This document shows positions 12,943 to 19,113 of a stretch of DNA of 39,557 bases, piece by piece. Position 1 is the stretch's first letter. Each line of letters begins with the position of its first letter. The notes below the pieces were generated by a model. It did no database searches. It was not told where the DNA came from and saw nothing but the letters and a program-made list of their open reading frames with translations. The DNA is taken from the IMG/VR virus record IMGVR_UViG_3300003631_000007, positions 1-39,557 of that record; one strand, written 5' to 3'. This stretch comes from a virus. The translations under genes and the position numbers were made by a program.

Positions 12943-13538
12943 AGATACTCCATGTGTTCGCTGATGAAGGCATAGAGAGTGAGGCCTTAGCCGCGTATGG
13001 GGACGTGACGCGGGTTGGATTAGACCCGAAGGACAATCCATATACGGATGAACTAATCGCTTGTGACGCCCGTGAGTTGGATTTAGAGCAGACGTTTGAC
13101 TTAGGCCTATTCCACCCGCCGTGTCAACGTTGGGCGGTCGGGAGTTACACAAGTGGCGATCCGAAAGAGCGGCATGAGAACCTAATCCCTGTCGCTCGGA
13201 GAGTGGCGCGTGAATACTGTGAAAACTGGATAATTGAAAACGTCCCACAAGCGCCACTACATCAACCCGTGACGCTCAACGGTGGGATGTTCGGGCTGCC
13301 GCTACACTATGAGCGGGCGTTTGAAACATCATATCACGTTGACCAACCCCGTGAACAGACGCGACTCTCGGGGCCGGGCGGCTTCGAGACACACCACGCA
13401 AACGGTGGGTTTCAAGGGTCTAAGCAACTCTGGAAAAGTGCGAAAGGCTACACGGGCGAGTATGACGCGAGGAGCTTGAAGCGTGAGGCAATCCCCCGAG
13501 CATACATTAATTACCTAATCCGACCGTTGTTAGACTAA
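12939..13538 (+). CDS. DNA cytosine-C5 methyltransferase-like protein
   Basis: A 199-aa protein with C5-methyltransferase signature motifs: a degenerate motif I (HVFADEGIESEAL), motif IV HPPCQRW with the nucleophile C62, and motif VI IIENVP (98-103). The family normally has 300 or more residues including a target-recognition domain; here the core is compact, so it may work with a partner, have relaxed specificity, or modify something else. A role in protection against host restriction is likely from family knowledge. It ends the 11802-13538 gene run. Confidence 0.75.
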   Translation: MKILHVFADEGIESEALAAYGDVTRVGLDPKDNPYTDELIACDARELDLEQTFDLGLFHPPCQRWAVGSYTSGDPKERHENLIPVARRVAREYCENWIIENVPQAPLHQPVTLNGGMFGLPLHYERAFETSYHVDQPREQTRLSGPGGFETHHANGGFQGSKQLWKSAKGYTGEYDARSLKREAIPRAYINYLIRPLLD

Positions 13539-13576
13539 CCGATACTCCTTTGAGACACGGGGAACATAGTAGGGGT

Positions 13577-13708
13577 ATGGCCGAGTCTCTAATCAACAAT
13601 CCAAACCAGCAAAAGTGCCTTGCGTGTAAGTCCTATGTTGCGGTGAGTCGATCCGGGCGATTCAAATGTGAAATGTGCGGGTATCAGGGGAGTCTGTTAC
13701 ATCCGTAG
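13577..13708 (+). CDS. Small zinc-ribbon protein (43 aa)
   Basis: CLAC (14-17) and CEMCG (31-35) form a complete zinc ribbon with the classical knuckle of transcription-factor-like ribbons. Stands alone, with gaps of 38 and 52 nt to its neighbours. Confidence 0.6.
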   Translation: MAESLINNPNQQKCLACKSYVAVSRSGRFKCEMCGYQGSLLHP

Positions 13709-13713
13709 TGGGT

Positions 13714-13751
13714 AATTGAACCACAATTATTAAGTCAATTGCTCTGTAATT
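13714..13751. promoter_or_regulatory. Four helically phased AATT elements (putative operator array)
   Basis: AATT cores occur at 13714, 13725, 13737 and 13748, that is every 11-12 bp, on one DNA face. They alternate as TAATTGA, ACAATTAT, TCAATTG and TAATTGTA, and overlap the TATA-like ATTATTAAG (13727-13735) of the RHH gene at 13761. Binding by a repeated RHH dimer, possibly the product of that gene, or intrinsic bending are possible meanings. Confidence 0.5.
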
Positions 13752-13760
13752 GTAGGTCGG

Positions 13761-14036
13761 ATGGTAACGACAATCACAGTCAGCGACGAGACGCTTGAAC
13801 GATTCAAGTCGCTCAAGTCAGAAACAGGCGACGGGGAAGCGATAGCAGAACTTTCCTCCGACCAGTTTCTGAATAGTCTCCTCGACGCATGGGAGGAAAA
13901 CGACAAGAGCATCTACGGAACGCCAACCGTAGAAGTCCCACAAGATATGAGAAAACAGTTAGACCGGATTGAAGCCGCGGCAAAAGAGGCAACACAAACC
14001 GCACAGGACACACAGCACACACTTGAGGGGCTTTAA
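13761..14036 (+). CDS. RHH DNA-binding protein with C-terminal helix (91 aa)
   Basis: Starts VTTITVSDETLERFKSLK, then SSDQFLNSLLDAWEEND: the strand-helix-helix pattern of haloarchaeal ribbon-helix-helix proteins. The C-terminal 35 residues form a charged helix with many Ala/Gln/Thr, likely for oligomerisation. The upstream region holds phased AATT sites suited to autoregulation. Confidence 0.7.
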   Translation: MVTTITVSDETLERFKSLKSETGDGEAIAELSSDQFLNSLLDAWEENDKSIYGTPTVEVPQDMRKQLDRIEAAAKEATQTAQDTQHTLEGL

Positions 14037-14314
14037 TGACACTCCGCGAAAACGCGACGTTGTACGTATACGCCCCGGATGAATCAACGTTAGTTCACGG
14101 TGTAACGGTCCATGAGGGCACACCTATCCCGCGAGAGGGTGAACTACTCAAAACAACGGATCACACCGAAGATACGCCCGCATCAATTGAGTTTACGCAT
14201 GATGAAATGCTGCGCGTGAAAGAAGTACAAACTGAGTATCGGCTTCAAGAGAATATTGGGAGAGGACAGTCATGGCACCAGTTCGTATACGTAAAAACGG
14301 AGAAACAAGAATGA
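14036..14314 (+). CDS. Hypothetical beta-rich protein (92 aa)
   Basis: Starts on the last base of the preceding stop. Strand-rich (TLYVYAPDESTLVHGVTV) with an acidic centre. No family recognised. Coupled by 4 bp to the next gene. Confidence 0.65.
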   Translation: MTLRENATLYVYAPDESTLVHGVTVHEGTPIPREGELLKTTDHTEDTPASIEFTHDEMLRVKEVQTEYRLQENIGRGQSWHQFVYVKTEKQE

Positions 14315-14622
14315 GTCTAAGCCGAATCGGAGAGGACGGGAATTGGTTTGACGTGAACCCCGGATACGTGTATGTTCAAAGTGGGAAGGTCTTTGAGCAT
14401 GAGTTTAACTGCGGAATCCGCTGCTTTGAGCATGAGTTTAACTGCGGAATCCGCGGCGTTGAACACTTTTGCGAGGTAGCCATGCGGGCCTTAGCACAGT
14501 CCGGGGAGTTAGACGACGAACAACTTGAAGCGTGTGAGAACGCGCTTAGAACGCGATTTGACTATGCTGTTATGGACCCGGACGTGAAACACTTGGTTGA
14601 ACAAATGGAGGATGCGACATGA
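14311..14622 (+). CDS. Hypothetical protein with in-frame tandem duplication (103 aa)
   Basis: Start set at ATG 14311, which overlaps the previous stop; the longer frame upstream lies in that gene. Residues 28-49 repeat FEHEFNCGIR twice (period 11 aa, 33 nt), placing extra His and Cys in the protein. The C-terminal half is helical and acidic. Function unknown. Confidence 0.65.
   Translation: MSLSRIGEDGNWFDVNPGYVYVQSGKVFEHEFNCGIRCFEHEFNCGIRGVEHFCEVAMRALAQSGELDDEQLEACENALRTRFDYAVMDPDVKHLVEQMEDAT
14391..14457 (+). repeat. 33-bp tandem direct repeat
   Basis: 31 identical bases at 14391-14421 recur at 14424-14454, giving a period of 33 bp and keeping frame. The identity indicates a recent duplication or a repeat kept by selection. 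Confidence 0.9.
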
Positions 14623-14714
14623 GTAACTATTACTGCCGAATCTGCGATAGAGAGATCCCCCACTATGGGAGTTATACAAGTCACATGACACTCGACCACG
14701 GGGTTGAGGTATGA
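14619..14714 (+). CDS. Minimal C2H2 zinc-finger protein (31 aa)
   Basis: The whole protein is a single finger: C6-x2-C9, then H22 and H27 (YYCRIC ... SHMTLDH). Coupled by 4-bp overlaps to both neighbours, which supports translation despite the small size. Single-finger viral proteins may bind DNA weakly or mediate protein contacts. Confidence 0.6.
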   Translation: MSNYYCRICDREIPHYGSYTSHMTLDHGVEV

Positions 14715-15313
14715 GGCCTGTTAGATTCCTCACCAATTACTGTGACTTTGACCTTGGGCCATACGTGCTTATGGCCGTGGCGAGAAAGACGCATAACGAC
14801 GACGTGACCAATAACAGCGAGCCTGTGTATCGTGAGGTGATTCACAACTACGACGACGCAGCACGGGCCTATGAGGATATTCGCGTGCGGTGTGAGCGAC
14901 GGCCGTACGAATGGCGTATCTATGTCACGGCTAATCCGCGAGACGTACAGACAGCGTACTTCAACTTTCGTGACCGGATGAACAAGTGGTCTAAACGGCT
15001 TGTGAATGGCGACAGTTCGGTTGAAGGGAAGTTGGGGAACGTTGCTGGAGAGTGGGTTAGTGAACTCCACCGACCACAATCAGCGGCTACGTCGTACTTT
15101 ACGTTTGACCTTGACGGCGTGACCGGCGACGACGTGGATGCGTTCGTTGATGCGCTCCCGCGGGAATGTGTCGCAACGCAAGAATCACCGAACGGCTACC
15201 ATGTTGTTACCGAACCGTTTGAATACCCCGAGTGGGATTCCCCAGTTGAATATGATAGTCTCGATACGGATGGACAAGTTCACGTCGCACAGATCAAATA
15301 CAATGACGAGTAA
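14711..15313 (+). CDS. Putative AEP primase-like protein
   Basis: A 200-aa protein. The C-terminal half has TFDLDG (residues 131-136) and, about 30 residues later, ESPNGYHVV with H164, which resembles the DxD and SxH motifs of archaeo-eukaryotic primase folds. The N-terminal 120 residues are unassigned and basic-aromatic. A primase would complement the virus MCM. The match is by motif order only; a non-catalytic AEP relative or an unrelated fold is possible. Confidence 0.4.
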   Translation: MRPVRFLTNYCDFDLGPYVLMAVARKTHNDDVTNNSEPVYREVIHNYDDAARAYEDIRVRCERRPYEWRIYVTANPRDVQTAYFNFRDRMNKWSKRLVNGDSSVEGKLGNVAGEWVSELHRPQSAATSYFTFDLDGVTGDDVDAFVDALPRECVATQESPNGYHVVTEPFEYPEWDSPVEYDSLDTDGQVHVAQIKYNDE

Positions 15314-15539
15314 CGTCCCCCGCGAGCCTGAACATTATTGGCCGAGTACCCACGCCAAGGATATGCGACGCGATAGGGGCGTTGAGTGGGATGAGGTATC
15401 AGACGTGATCAAAAATGGAACCGTCAAACCAAGCCATAAAGAGGGGTGCTGTTTGTTCATCGGGGAGGGAAGCCCACCGCCGTATTGTGTCGCACATATT
15501 GGAAGCGGGAAAGTGATCACAATCGGGTGGAGAAAATGA
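15303..15539 (+). CDS. DUF4258/BrnT-like small protein (78 aa)
   Basis: ATG 15303 overlaps the previous gene by 11 bp; the longer upstream frame is rejected. The order HAKDMRRDRGVEWDEVSDVI ... GTVKPSH ... KVITIGWRK follows the DUF4258/BrnT-type RNase toxin fold (RelE-like superfamily). No adjacent antitoxin is obvious. Could act on host or viral mRNA; a non-toxic relative is equally possible. Confidence 0.5.
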   Translation: MTSNVPREPEHYWPSTHAKDMRRDRGVEWDEVSDVIKNGTVKPSHKEGCCLFIGEGSPPPYCVAHIGSGKVITIGWRK

Positions 15540-15676
15540 GTGAGCTACTATGGAAAAAGGTGTATCGGTATGAGCATCCCGACGAGAATGAGATAGTCGA
15601 GTTACACCGGCATAGACTCACGGGGAGTACCAAACGGATTTGGAAAAAGGATTGGGCGGCTGAATACTGTGAGTGA
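15536..15676 (+). CDS. Hypothetical basic protein (46 aa)
   Basis: Start at ATG 15536, overlapping the previous stop. Lys/Arg-, His- and Trp-rich with strand-like patterns (LWKKVYRYEHPDENEIVEL). Likely nucleic-acid or protein contact, but no family recognised. Confidence 0.55.
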   Translation: MSELLWKKVYRYEHPDENEIVELHRHRLTGSTKRIWKKDWAAEYCE

Positions 15677-16064
15677 AAACATGAACCTACGCAACCTATG
15701 GCCGTTCAAGACGGCTGATGACTTAGAGAAAGCGGATAGAGAGACAACTACTCTTCACCAAGTCAAATGGGTCGAAGAGGTTGAAGAGGAATACAGGCTC
15801 ATCACGGAACGTATTGTGTGGTCCGGTGGGGCCGAGAAAGAGATTGAATATTGCGTTGATAACACAACCTACCCAGAACACCCATGCGATATTGACGGCT
15901 ATGAGATATTCCATATTGAAGAGCGGCCTGCCTACCGCGAAGAGATAGAGGAGAGAACCGTCACAAAGACACGGGAGAAAACAAAACGAACATGGATCGA
16001 CGGCGAGATTCCACCCGGTGTTGAGAAAACGGGCAAGACAAAGGAAATCAGCCACAAAGGATAA
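15669..16064 (+). CDS. Hypothetical charged protein (131 aa)
   Basis: GTG at 15669 overlaps the previous gene; ATG at 15681 is the alternative. Strongly charged, with Glu/Lys-rich strands (HQVKWVEEVEEEYRLITER) and a repetitive TVTKTREKTKRTW segment. No family recognised. Ends a run of coupled genes; a 72-nt gap with a hairpin follows. Confidence 0.65.
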   Translation: MSENMNLRNLWPFKTADDLEKADRETTTLHQVKWVEEVEEEYRLITERIVWSGGAEKEIEYCVDNTTYPEHPCDIDGYEIFHIEERPAYREEIEERTVTKTREKTKRTWIDGEIPPGVEKTGKTKEISHKG

Positions 16065-16096
16065 GGGCTTGCGGAAAGAAGGGGTAGTTAAGACCC

Positions 16097-16128
16097 GGCA
16101 CGCCGGCGCGTTCGCAGCGCGTTGTGCC
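16097..16128 (+). promoter_or_regulatory. Hairpin before the gene at 16137
   Basis: GGCAC and CGCG (16097-16101, 16107-16110) pair with CGCG and GTGCC (16118-16121, 16124-16128), leaving internal loops and a 7-nt apical loop. It lies just before the ATG at 16137. It may act on the transcript or mark a protein site. Confidence 0.4.
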
Positions 16129-16136
16129 GCGTAGTT
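16118..16136 (+). repeat. CGCGTTGTGC...GTAGTT element, copy 1
   Basis: CGCGTTGTGC, three bases, then GTAGTT, directly before the ATG at 16137. The same two blocks occur without the 3-nt spacer at 17410-17425 before terS. Confidence 0.5.
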
Positions 16137-16670
16137 ATGGCTATCGCCACACCACACTCAGACTTTGACTGTTCGTATTGTGGCGGAACAAGAAGCCCGG
16201 AGACAAGCGTTAAAGGCTCATTTTGTAGTATTGAGTGCTATTGGAAGCACAAAGGCGAGAACATCCACCGCCAGATAGATAACGATCACACCCGGTGTTC
16301 AAGCTGTTATGCCCGGCGGAAAACAGTAAGCGTCCCACCCGAGGAGTTTGTCCGGGATAAGAAGATTCGAAACGGGATACACTCGGCAGAGAGTATTGTC
16401 GGTTTCGAGTACCTTGAACCGCACATGGAGAGAGAACACGGCTTTACATACTGTAAGTGCGGGAATATTGACCACTACGCCGAGATTGATGAGTTGAGAG
16501 GCGTTGACCTTCAAGACGTACTGGTGAACCTCTGGAGCTTGCTTATAGAATACTATGAGCAAGACCAATTCGGGGACAATAGACCCGACAAAGAGATTCT
16601 GTTTGACACACTTAAGGAATCGGACCTTGATTGGCGACTTGCCTTAGGCCGTTCCGTCTATTCAGAGTAA
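16137..16670 (+). CDS. Multi-zinc-site protein (177 aa)
   Basis: ATG 16137 is preferred to an upstream TTG. Several metal sites are visible: CSYCGG (12-17), FCSIEC (29-34) with a following W-K-H, CSSC (54-57), and CKCG with a nearby His. The first half therefore looks like an FCS/treble-clef zinc region, the second half (about 115-177) is helical and acidic. Function unknown; DNA or protein binding is likely. Confidence 0.65.
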   Translation: MAIATPHSDFDCSYCGGTRSPETSVKGSFCSIECYWKHKGENIHRQIDNDHTRCSSCYARRKTVSVPPEEFVRDKKIRNGIHSAESIVGFEYLEPHMEREHGFTYCKCGNIDHYAEIDELRGVDLQDVLVNLWSLLIEYYEQDQFGDNRPDKEILFDTLKESDLDWRLALGRSVYSE

Positions 16671-16682
16671 ACACTAAATACC

Positions 16683-16784
16683 ATGTCTCACATTATCAAC
16701 CCGCAACGCACAGTAACAACCGGCCGGGATTTCCACCCGAACCGGCACCCACCGTGGATATGGGTGAAACGCCCGGGGTTTTAG
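16683..16784 (+). CDS. Short hypothetical protein (33 aa)
   Basis: ATG 16683 to TAG 16784. Pro/His/Trp-rich (RHPPWIWVKRPGF), basic, unlike the acidic neighbours. Not coupled to its neighbours, so the call is weak. Confidence 0.35.
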   Translation: MSHIINPQRTVTTGRDFHPNRHPPWIWVKRPGF

Positions 16785-16804
16785 TCCTCCCGCGGTGATT
16801 TGGT

Positions 16805-17080
16805 ATGTCACTATCGAGAAACCCGCATTGGCGCGGCAAAGTCAATCTCTGGTGTAATTTCCTCAACGGAACGTTTGAAATGGACCGCGCAACATATAGT
16901 TTAGTCGCCCGATCAATCCTCTCGTTTTTCATGCTAATATTGGTCTACACCGGGGATGTATCAGGCACGGTCGGGATCTTTGGCGCGACTGTTACCTCCG
17001 GGATTGACGTAGCTGCGTTTCTTGAGGCTGTAAAGGAGACACAAACCGATCAAACTGAACAAACGGTGTTTGACGAATGA
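16805..17080 (+). CDS. Membrane protein (91 aa)
   Basis: One clear transmembrane segment at about 33-49 (LVARSILSFFMLILVYT) and a weaker hydrophobic stretch at 53-72. A shorter form could start at ATG 16880 (M26). With the next membrane gene, which starts in a 4-bp overlap, it may form a membrane complex; a holin-like role is speculative. Confidence 0.6.
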   Translation: MSLSRNPHWRGKVNLWCNFLNGTFEMDRATYSLVARSILSFFMLILVYTGDVSGTVGIFGATVTSGIDVAAFLEAVKETQTDQTEQTVFDE

Positions 17081-17259
17081 AATGGGATACACTACTCAGG
17101 ATTACGGGCGTCTTGGCGTTGGTTGCTACCTACGGGATGTATCGCTTCACGGGCGGCGATATGAACATGACCGTCTTTCTCGGGATTGTGACGGCCATCC
17201 TACTGGTTGTTGCCCCTGAAGCCGTGGATTCCTTCCCGTGGGGTCCGAGTAAGAACTAA
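17077..17259 (+). CDS. Two-helix membrane protein (60 aa)
   Basis: Transmembrane helices at about 6-22 (LLRITGVLALVATYGMY) and 31-47 (MTVFLGIVTAILLVVAP). Coupled to the preceding membrane gene. Size and topology fit a small holin or accessory membrane protein, but lysis of haloarchaea is poorly known. Confidence 0.6.
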   Translation: MKWDTLLRITGVLALVATYGMYRFTGGDMNMTVFLGIVTAILLVVAPEAVDSFPWGPSKN

Positions 17260-17284
17260 GGCCCATGCCCGTGTTGTGTGGGGT

Positions 17285-17398
17285 ATGGTAGAACGCGAAT
17301 TTGCGACCTTCACTGTTGTATGCGACGGATGTGGTTCCGAGTGGGATAGCCAGCATGAATGGCTTAAAAATGATGAGTGTATGCCGGAGCGTTCTTAG
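17285..17398 (+). CDS. Small zinc-binding protein (37 aa)
   Basis: ATG 17285 is preferred over the longer upstream frame, which overlaps the membrane gene. Contains CDGCGSEW (13-20) and a later Cys (32), a probable partial zinc ribbon. Last small gene before terS. Confidence 0.5.
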   Translation: MVEREFATFTVVCDGCGSEWDSQHEWLKNDECMPERS

Positions 17399-17409
17399 AC
17401 CGCCCCAGT

Positions 17410-17425
17410 CGCGTTGTGCGTAGTT
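17410..17425 (+). repeat. CGCGTTGTGC-GTAGTT element, copy 2
   Basis: The 10-base block at 17410-17419 is identical to 16118-16127, and GTAGTT follows directly. Here it lies beside the TTTTAG TATA-like box (17424-17429), 27-32 nt before the terS ATG, so it could be a late-promoter element. Confidence 0.5.
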
Positions 17426-17455
17426 TTAGCGAAACATGGCCATAGGTACTAACAA

Positions 17456-18040
17456 ATGAACGAAGCCTCTGAGCGTCCGCCTGAGAAGGTTTGTGACGTG
17501 GATGACTGTAGTGCGTGGAAGAGTGGCGAGTATGATTTCTGCCATCATCATAAGGGACTCCAAGAGGGCCAAGCCGAAGAAGGCAACCAACGAGCGACGA
17601 AACACGGGTTGTATGCCCTCCCTGAACACCTGAAAGCGCACTTCACCGAGACACAACAGGATCGATACACCGCGTATTTCGAGGCGTTGTGTACCAGATA
17701 CAGCCGGATTCACGGGCAAGACCCGGATGAATTCGCCAAGGATCGACTCTCTCGGATTGCGATTGAGTGCGTCAAAGAGCGGATCGCGGATGAATGGCTG
17801 GCTGAACAAGCTGGCGACACGGGGAATTTACTGATTGAATCGTTTGTGTTGGACGTGGATGAACAGGGCAACCCCGTTGAAGTCGAGCAAGAGAACACGG
17901 TTTTGAAGGAATTAACGGCTTTGAAGCGTGAGACGCGGCTTACCTTGAAAGATATGGGGCTACTCCATTCGCCGGAGGATAAACAGGCACAGGCCACGGA
18001 AGACCTTGCCTCGCTTTGGGCTAATGAGTTGAGAGACTAA
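17456..18040 (+). CDS. terS: Terminase small subunit (TerS)
   Basis: A 194-aa protein. The N-terminus has a zinc-type site (C13, C18, C29 with H31/H32), followed by GNQRATKHGLYALPEH (43-58), the typical (N)xxALKHGLY motif of phage small terminases. The rest is helical and acidic, as expected for the oligomerisation region. It recognises the viral genome for packaging and hands it to TerL. A TTTTAG box lies about 30 nt upstream. TerL follows only after a minus-strand cassette, so the pair is split. Confidence 0.75.
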   Translation: MNEASERPPEKVCDVDDCSAWKSGEYDFCHHHKGLQEGQAEEGNQRATKHGLYALPEHLKAHFTETQQDRYTAYFEALCTRYSRIHGQDPDEFAKDRLSRIAIECVKERIADEWLAEQAGDTGNLLIESFVLDVDEQGNPVEVEQENTVLKELTALKRETRLTLKDMGLLHSPEDKQAQATEDLASLWANELRD

Positions 18041-18252
18041 CGGCTTGTATCCGCAAATTCAAGCAGTTCACCCTCCCACGGTGGATCATTGTCGTGGATG
18101 AACGAATAATACGTTCCGTGGCCGTAATCCCGGTCAAAACATATCCGCTGATACTCACGGCAATCAAGTGGCTGTCCGTCGCCTACAACGCCGCTAAGGC
18201 CCTTGTTGTATCCGTCACCACATACGGGGCACTTGGCTGGTAGGTCACTCAT
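18037..18252 (-). CDS. Zinc-binding protein (71 aa), minus cassette
   Basis: CPVCGDGY (8-15) plus two further cysteines (31, 38) suggest a zinc site. Last gene of the minus-strand cassette between terS and terL; its end overlaps the end of terS by 4 bp on the opposite strand, and its start overlaps the HNH gene by 4 bp. Confidence 0.65.
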   Translation of the reverse strand: MSDLPAKCPVCGDGYNKGLSGVVGDGQPLDCREYQRICFDRDYGHGTYYSFIHDNDPPWEGELLEFADTSR

Positions 18253-18920
18253 CGGAGTTCCTCCCGGACCTTCCGCGGCAGATTTGATTCTAAGGCCTTA
18301 ACCTCGGCACTACGGAACTTGTTAGGGCTGTACGACTCAACATCCTCAAAGTAGTCACTTGAATCCATAGCGTTGAACACTACGCTATCTTCTGCCGGCG
18401 AGACGGCGCGGATACTATCTTTAAGGGAATCTCCATAGCCCACCGTATGCGACCGTAGCGCGGCGTGAGTGTCGCACTCTTCATACGCCTCAACTGCCTT
18501 TTGCTTGTCCGTATAGACTTGTGACACGCCGTTTAGAGCGCCTTTGATTAGGACGTGAATCCTCATGGTGGGGGATTCGTCCCACACAAACGAGCGGTGT
18601 TCCTTCGACCGCTCTTCTTCGAGGTTGCGCTTGGTGTGTTCTAACTCTTGTTCAAGTTCTTCAATCCGTTCGGTTTGGTCCTTGTGCTGGCGCTTAATGC
18701 GACTTAGGGCGTCGGCTTGCGTCGTTTCAAGCGTGTTGTGACAGTCGCGGCATACCGTGATTAGGTTCTCGGGCTTATCGGCACCACCGTCCGCGTCTTT
18801 CACGATATGGTGTGCGTGTAGCCCGCGGTCGTTCTCATCAAGGTGTTCCTCATTGGTCATACCGCAAAAGCGGCACTTCCAATTGTCGCGGTCTTTCGCG
18901 GCTTCTTTGGCGTTAGTCAT
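18249..18920 (-). CDS. HNH endonuclease with coiled coil and C-terminal domain
   Basis: A 223-aa protein. Residues 16-61 form an HNH zinc nuclease: CRFC at 16-19, HAHHIV at 35-40 and CRDCH at 57-61, with the usual D-G-G and PENL spacing between. Residues about 68-108 are a coiled coil (RIEELEQELEHTKRNLEEE). The C-terminal 110 residues form an unassigned domain. HNH proteins often lie beside terminases and help cos/pac cleavage, but opposite orientation also fits a homing-type insertion. Confidence 0.8.
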   Translation of the reverse strand: MTNAKEAAKDRDNWKCRFCGMTNEEHLDENDRGLHAHHIVKDADGGADKPENLITVCRDCHNTLETTQADALSRIKRQHKDQTERIEELEQELEHTKRNLEEERSKEHRSFVWDESPTMRIHVLIKGALNGVSQVYTDKQKAVEAYEECDTHAALRSHTVGYGDSLKDSIRAVSPAEDSVVFNAMDSSDYFEDVESYSPNKFRSAEVKALESNLPRKVREELR

Positions 18921-19032
18921 CGATAATCAGGACCTTCACGTTCTGGTTAGCGTATTCACTCCCGAGGTATAGACGGCCTCGGTCATCGGTGCCCCGTTCG
19001 ACAAGTTCGGAAGGGTCAATTTCCACCTTCAC
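18913..19032 (-). CDS. AbrB-like small protein (39 aa)
   Basis: Starts at GTG 19032 and ends at TAA 18913, inside the HNH start. The sequence VEIDPSELVERG ... DDRGRLYLGSEYANQNVKV resembles the short haloarchaeal AbrB-family pattern (DDRGR-hydrophobic-GxEYAxxxV). A TATA element lies 23-31 nt before the GTG, fitting a leaderless start. It probably represses or guides its neighbour HNH gene; ATG starts are absent in this frame. Confidence 0.5.
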   Translation of the reverse strand: MKVEIDPSELVERGTDDRGRLYLGSEYANQNVKVLIIDD

Positions 19033-19054
19033 ACTACATAGTTTGCCCACGGCC

Positions 19055-19063
19055 ACTTAAACT
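19055..19063 (-). promoter_or_regulatory. TATA-like promoter of the minus cassette
   Basis: On the minus strand AGTTTAAGT, 23-31 nt before the GTG start at 19032. Divergent from the terL gene. Confidence 0.45.
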
Positions 19064-19113
19064 TTGTGTGCTATTGTGGGCAAAACCCCTTGCCGGAACC
19101 CACTACAACCAGC

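Noticed and set aside
17436-17459. Seven-codon frame before terS
   Set aside because: Too short to support as a gene; at most a leader peptide.
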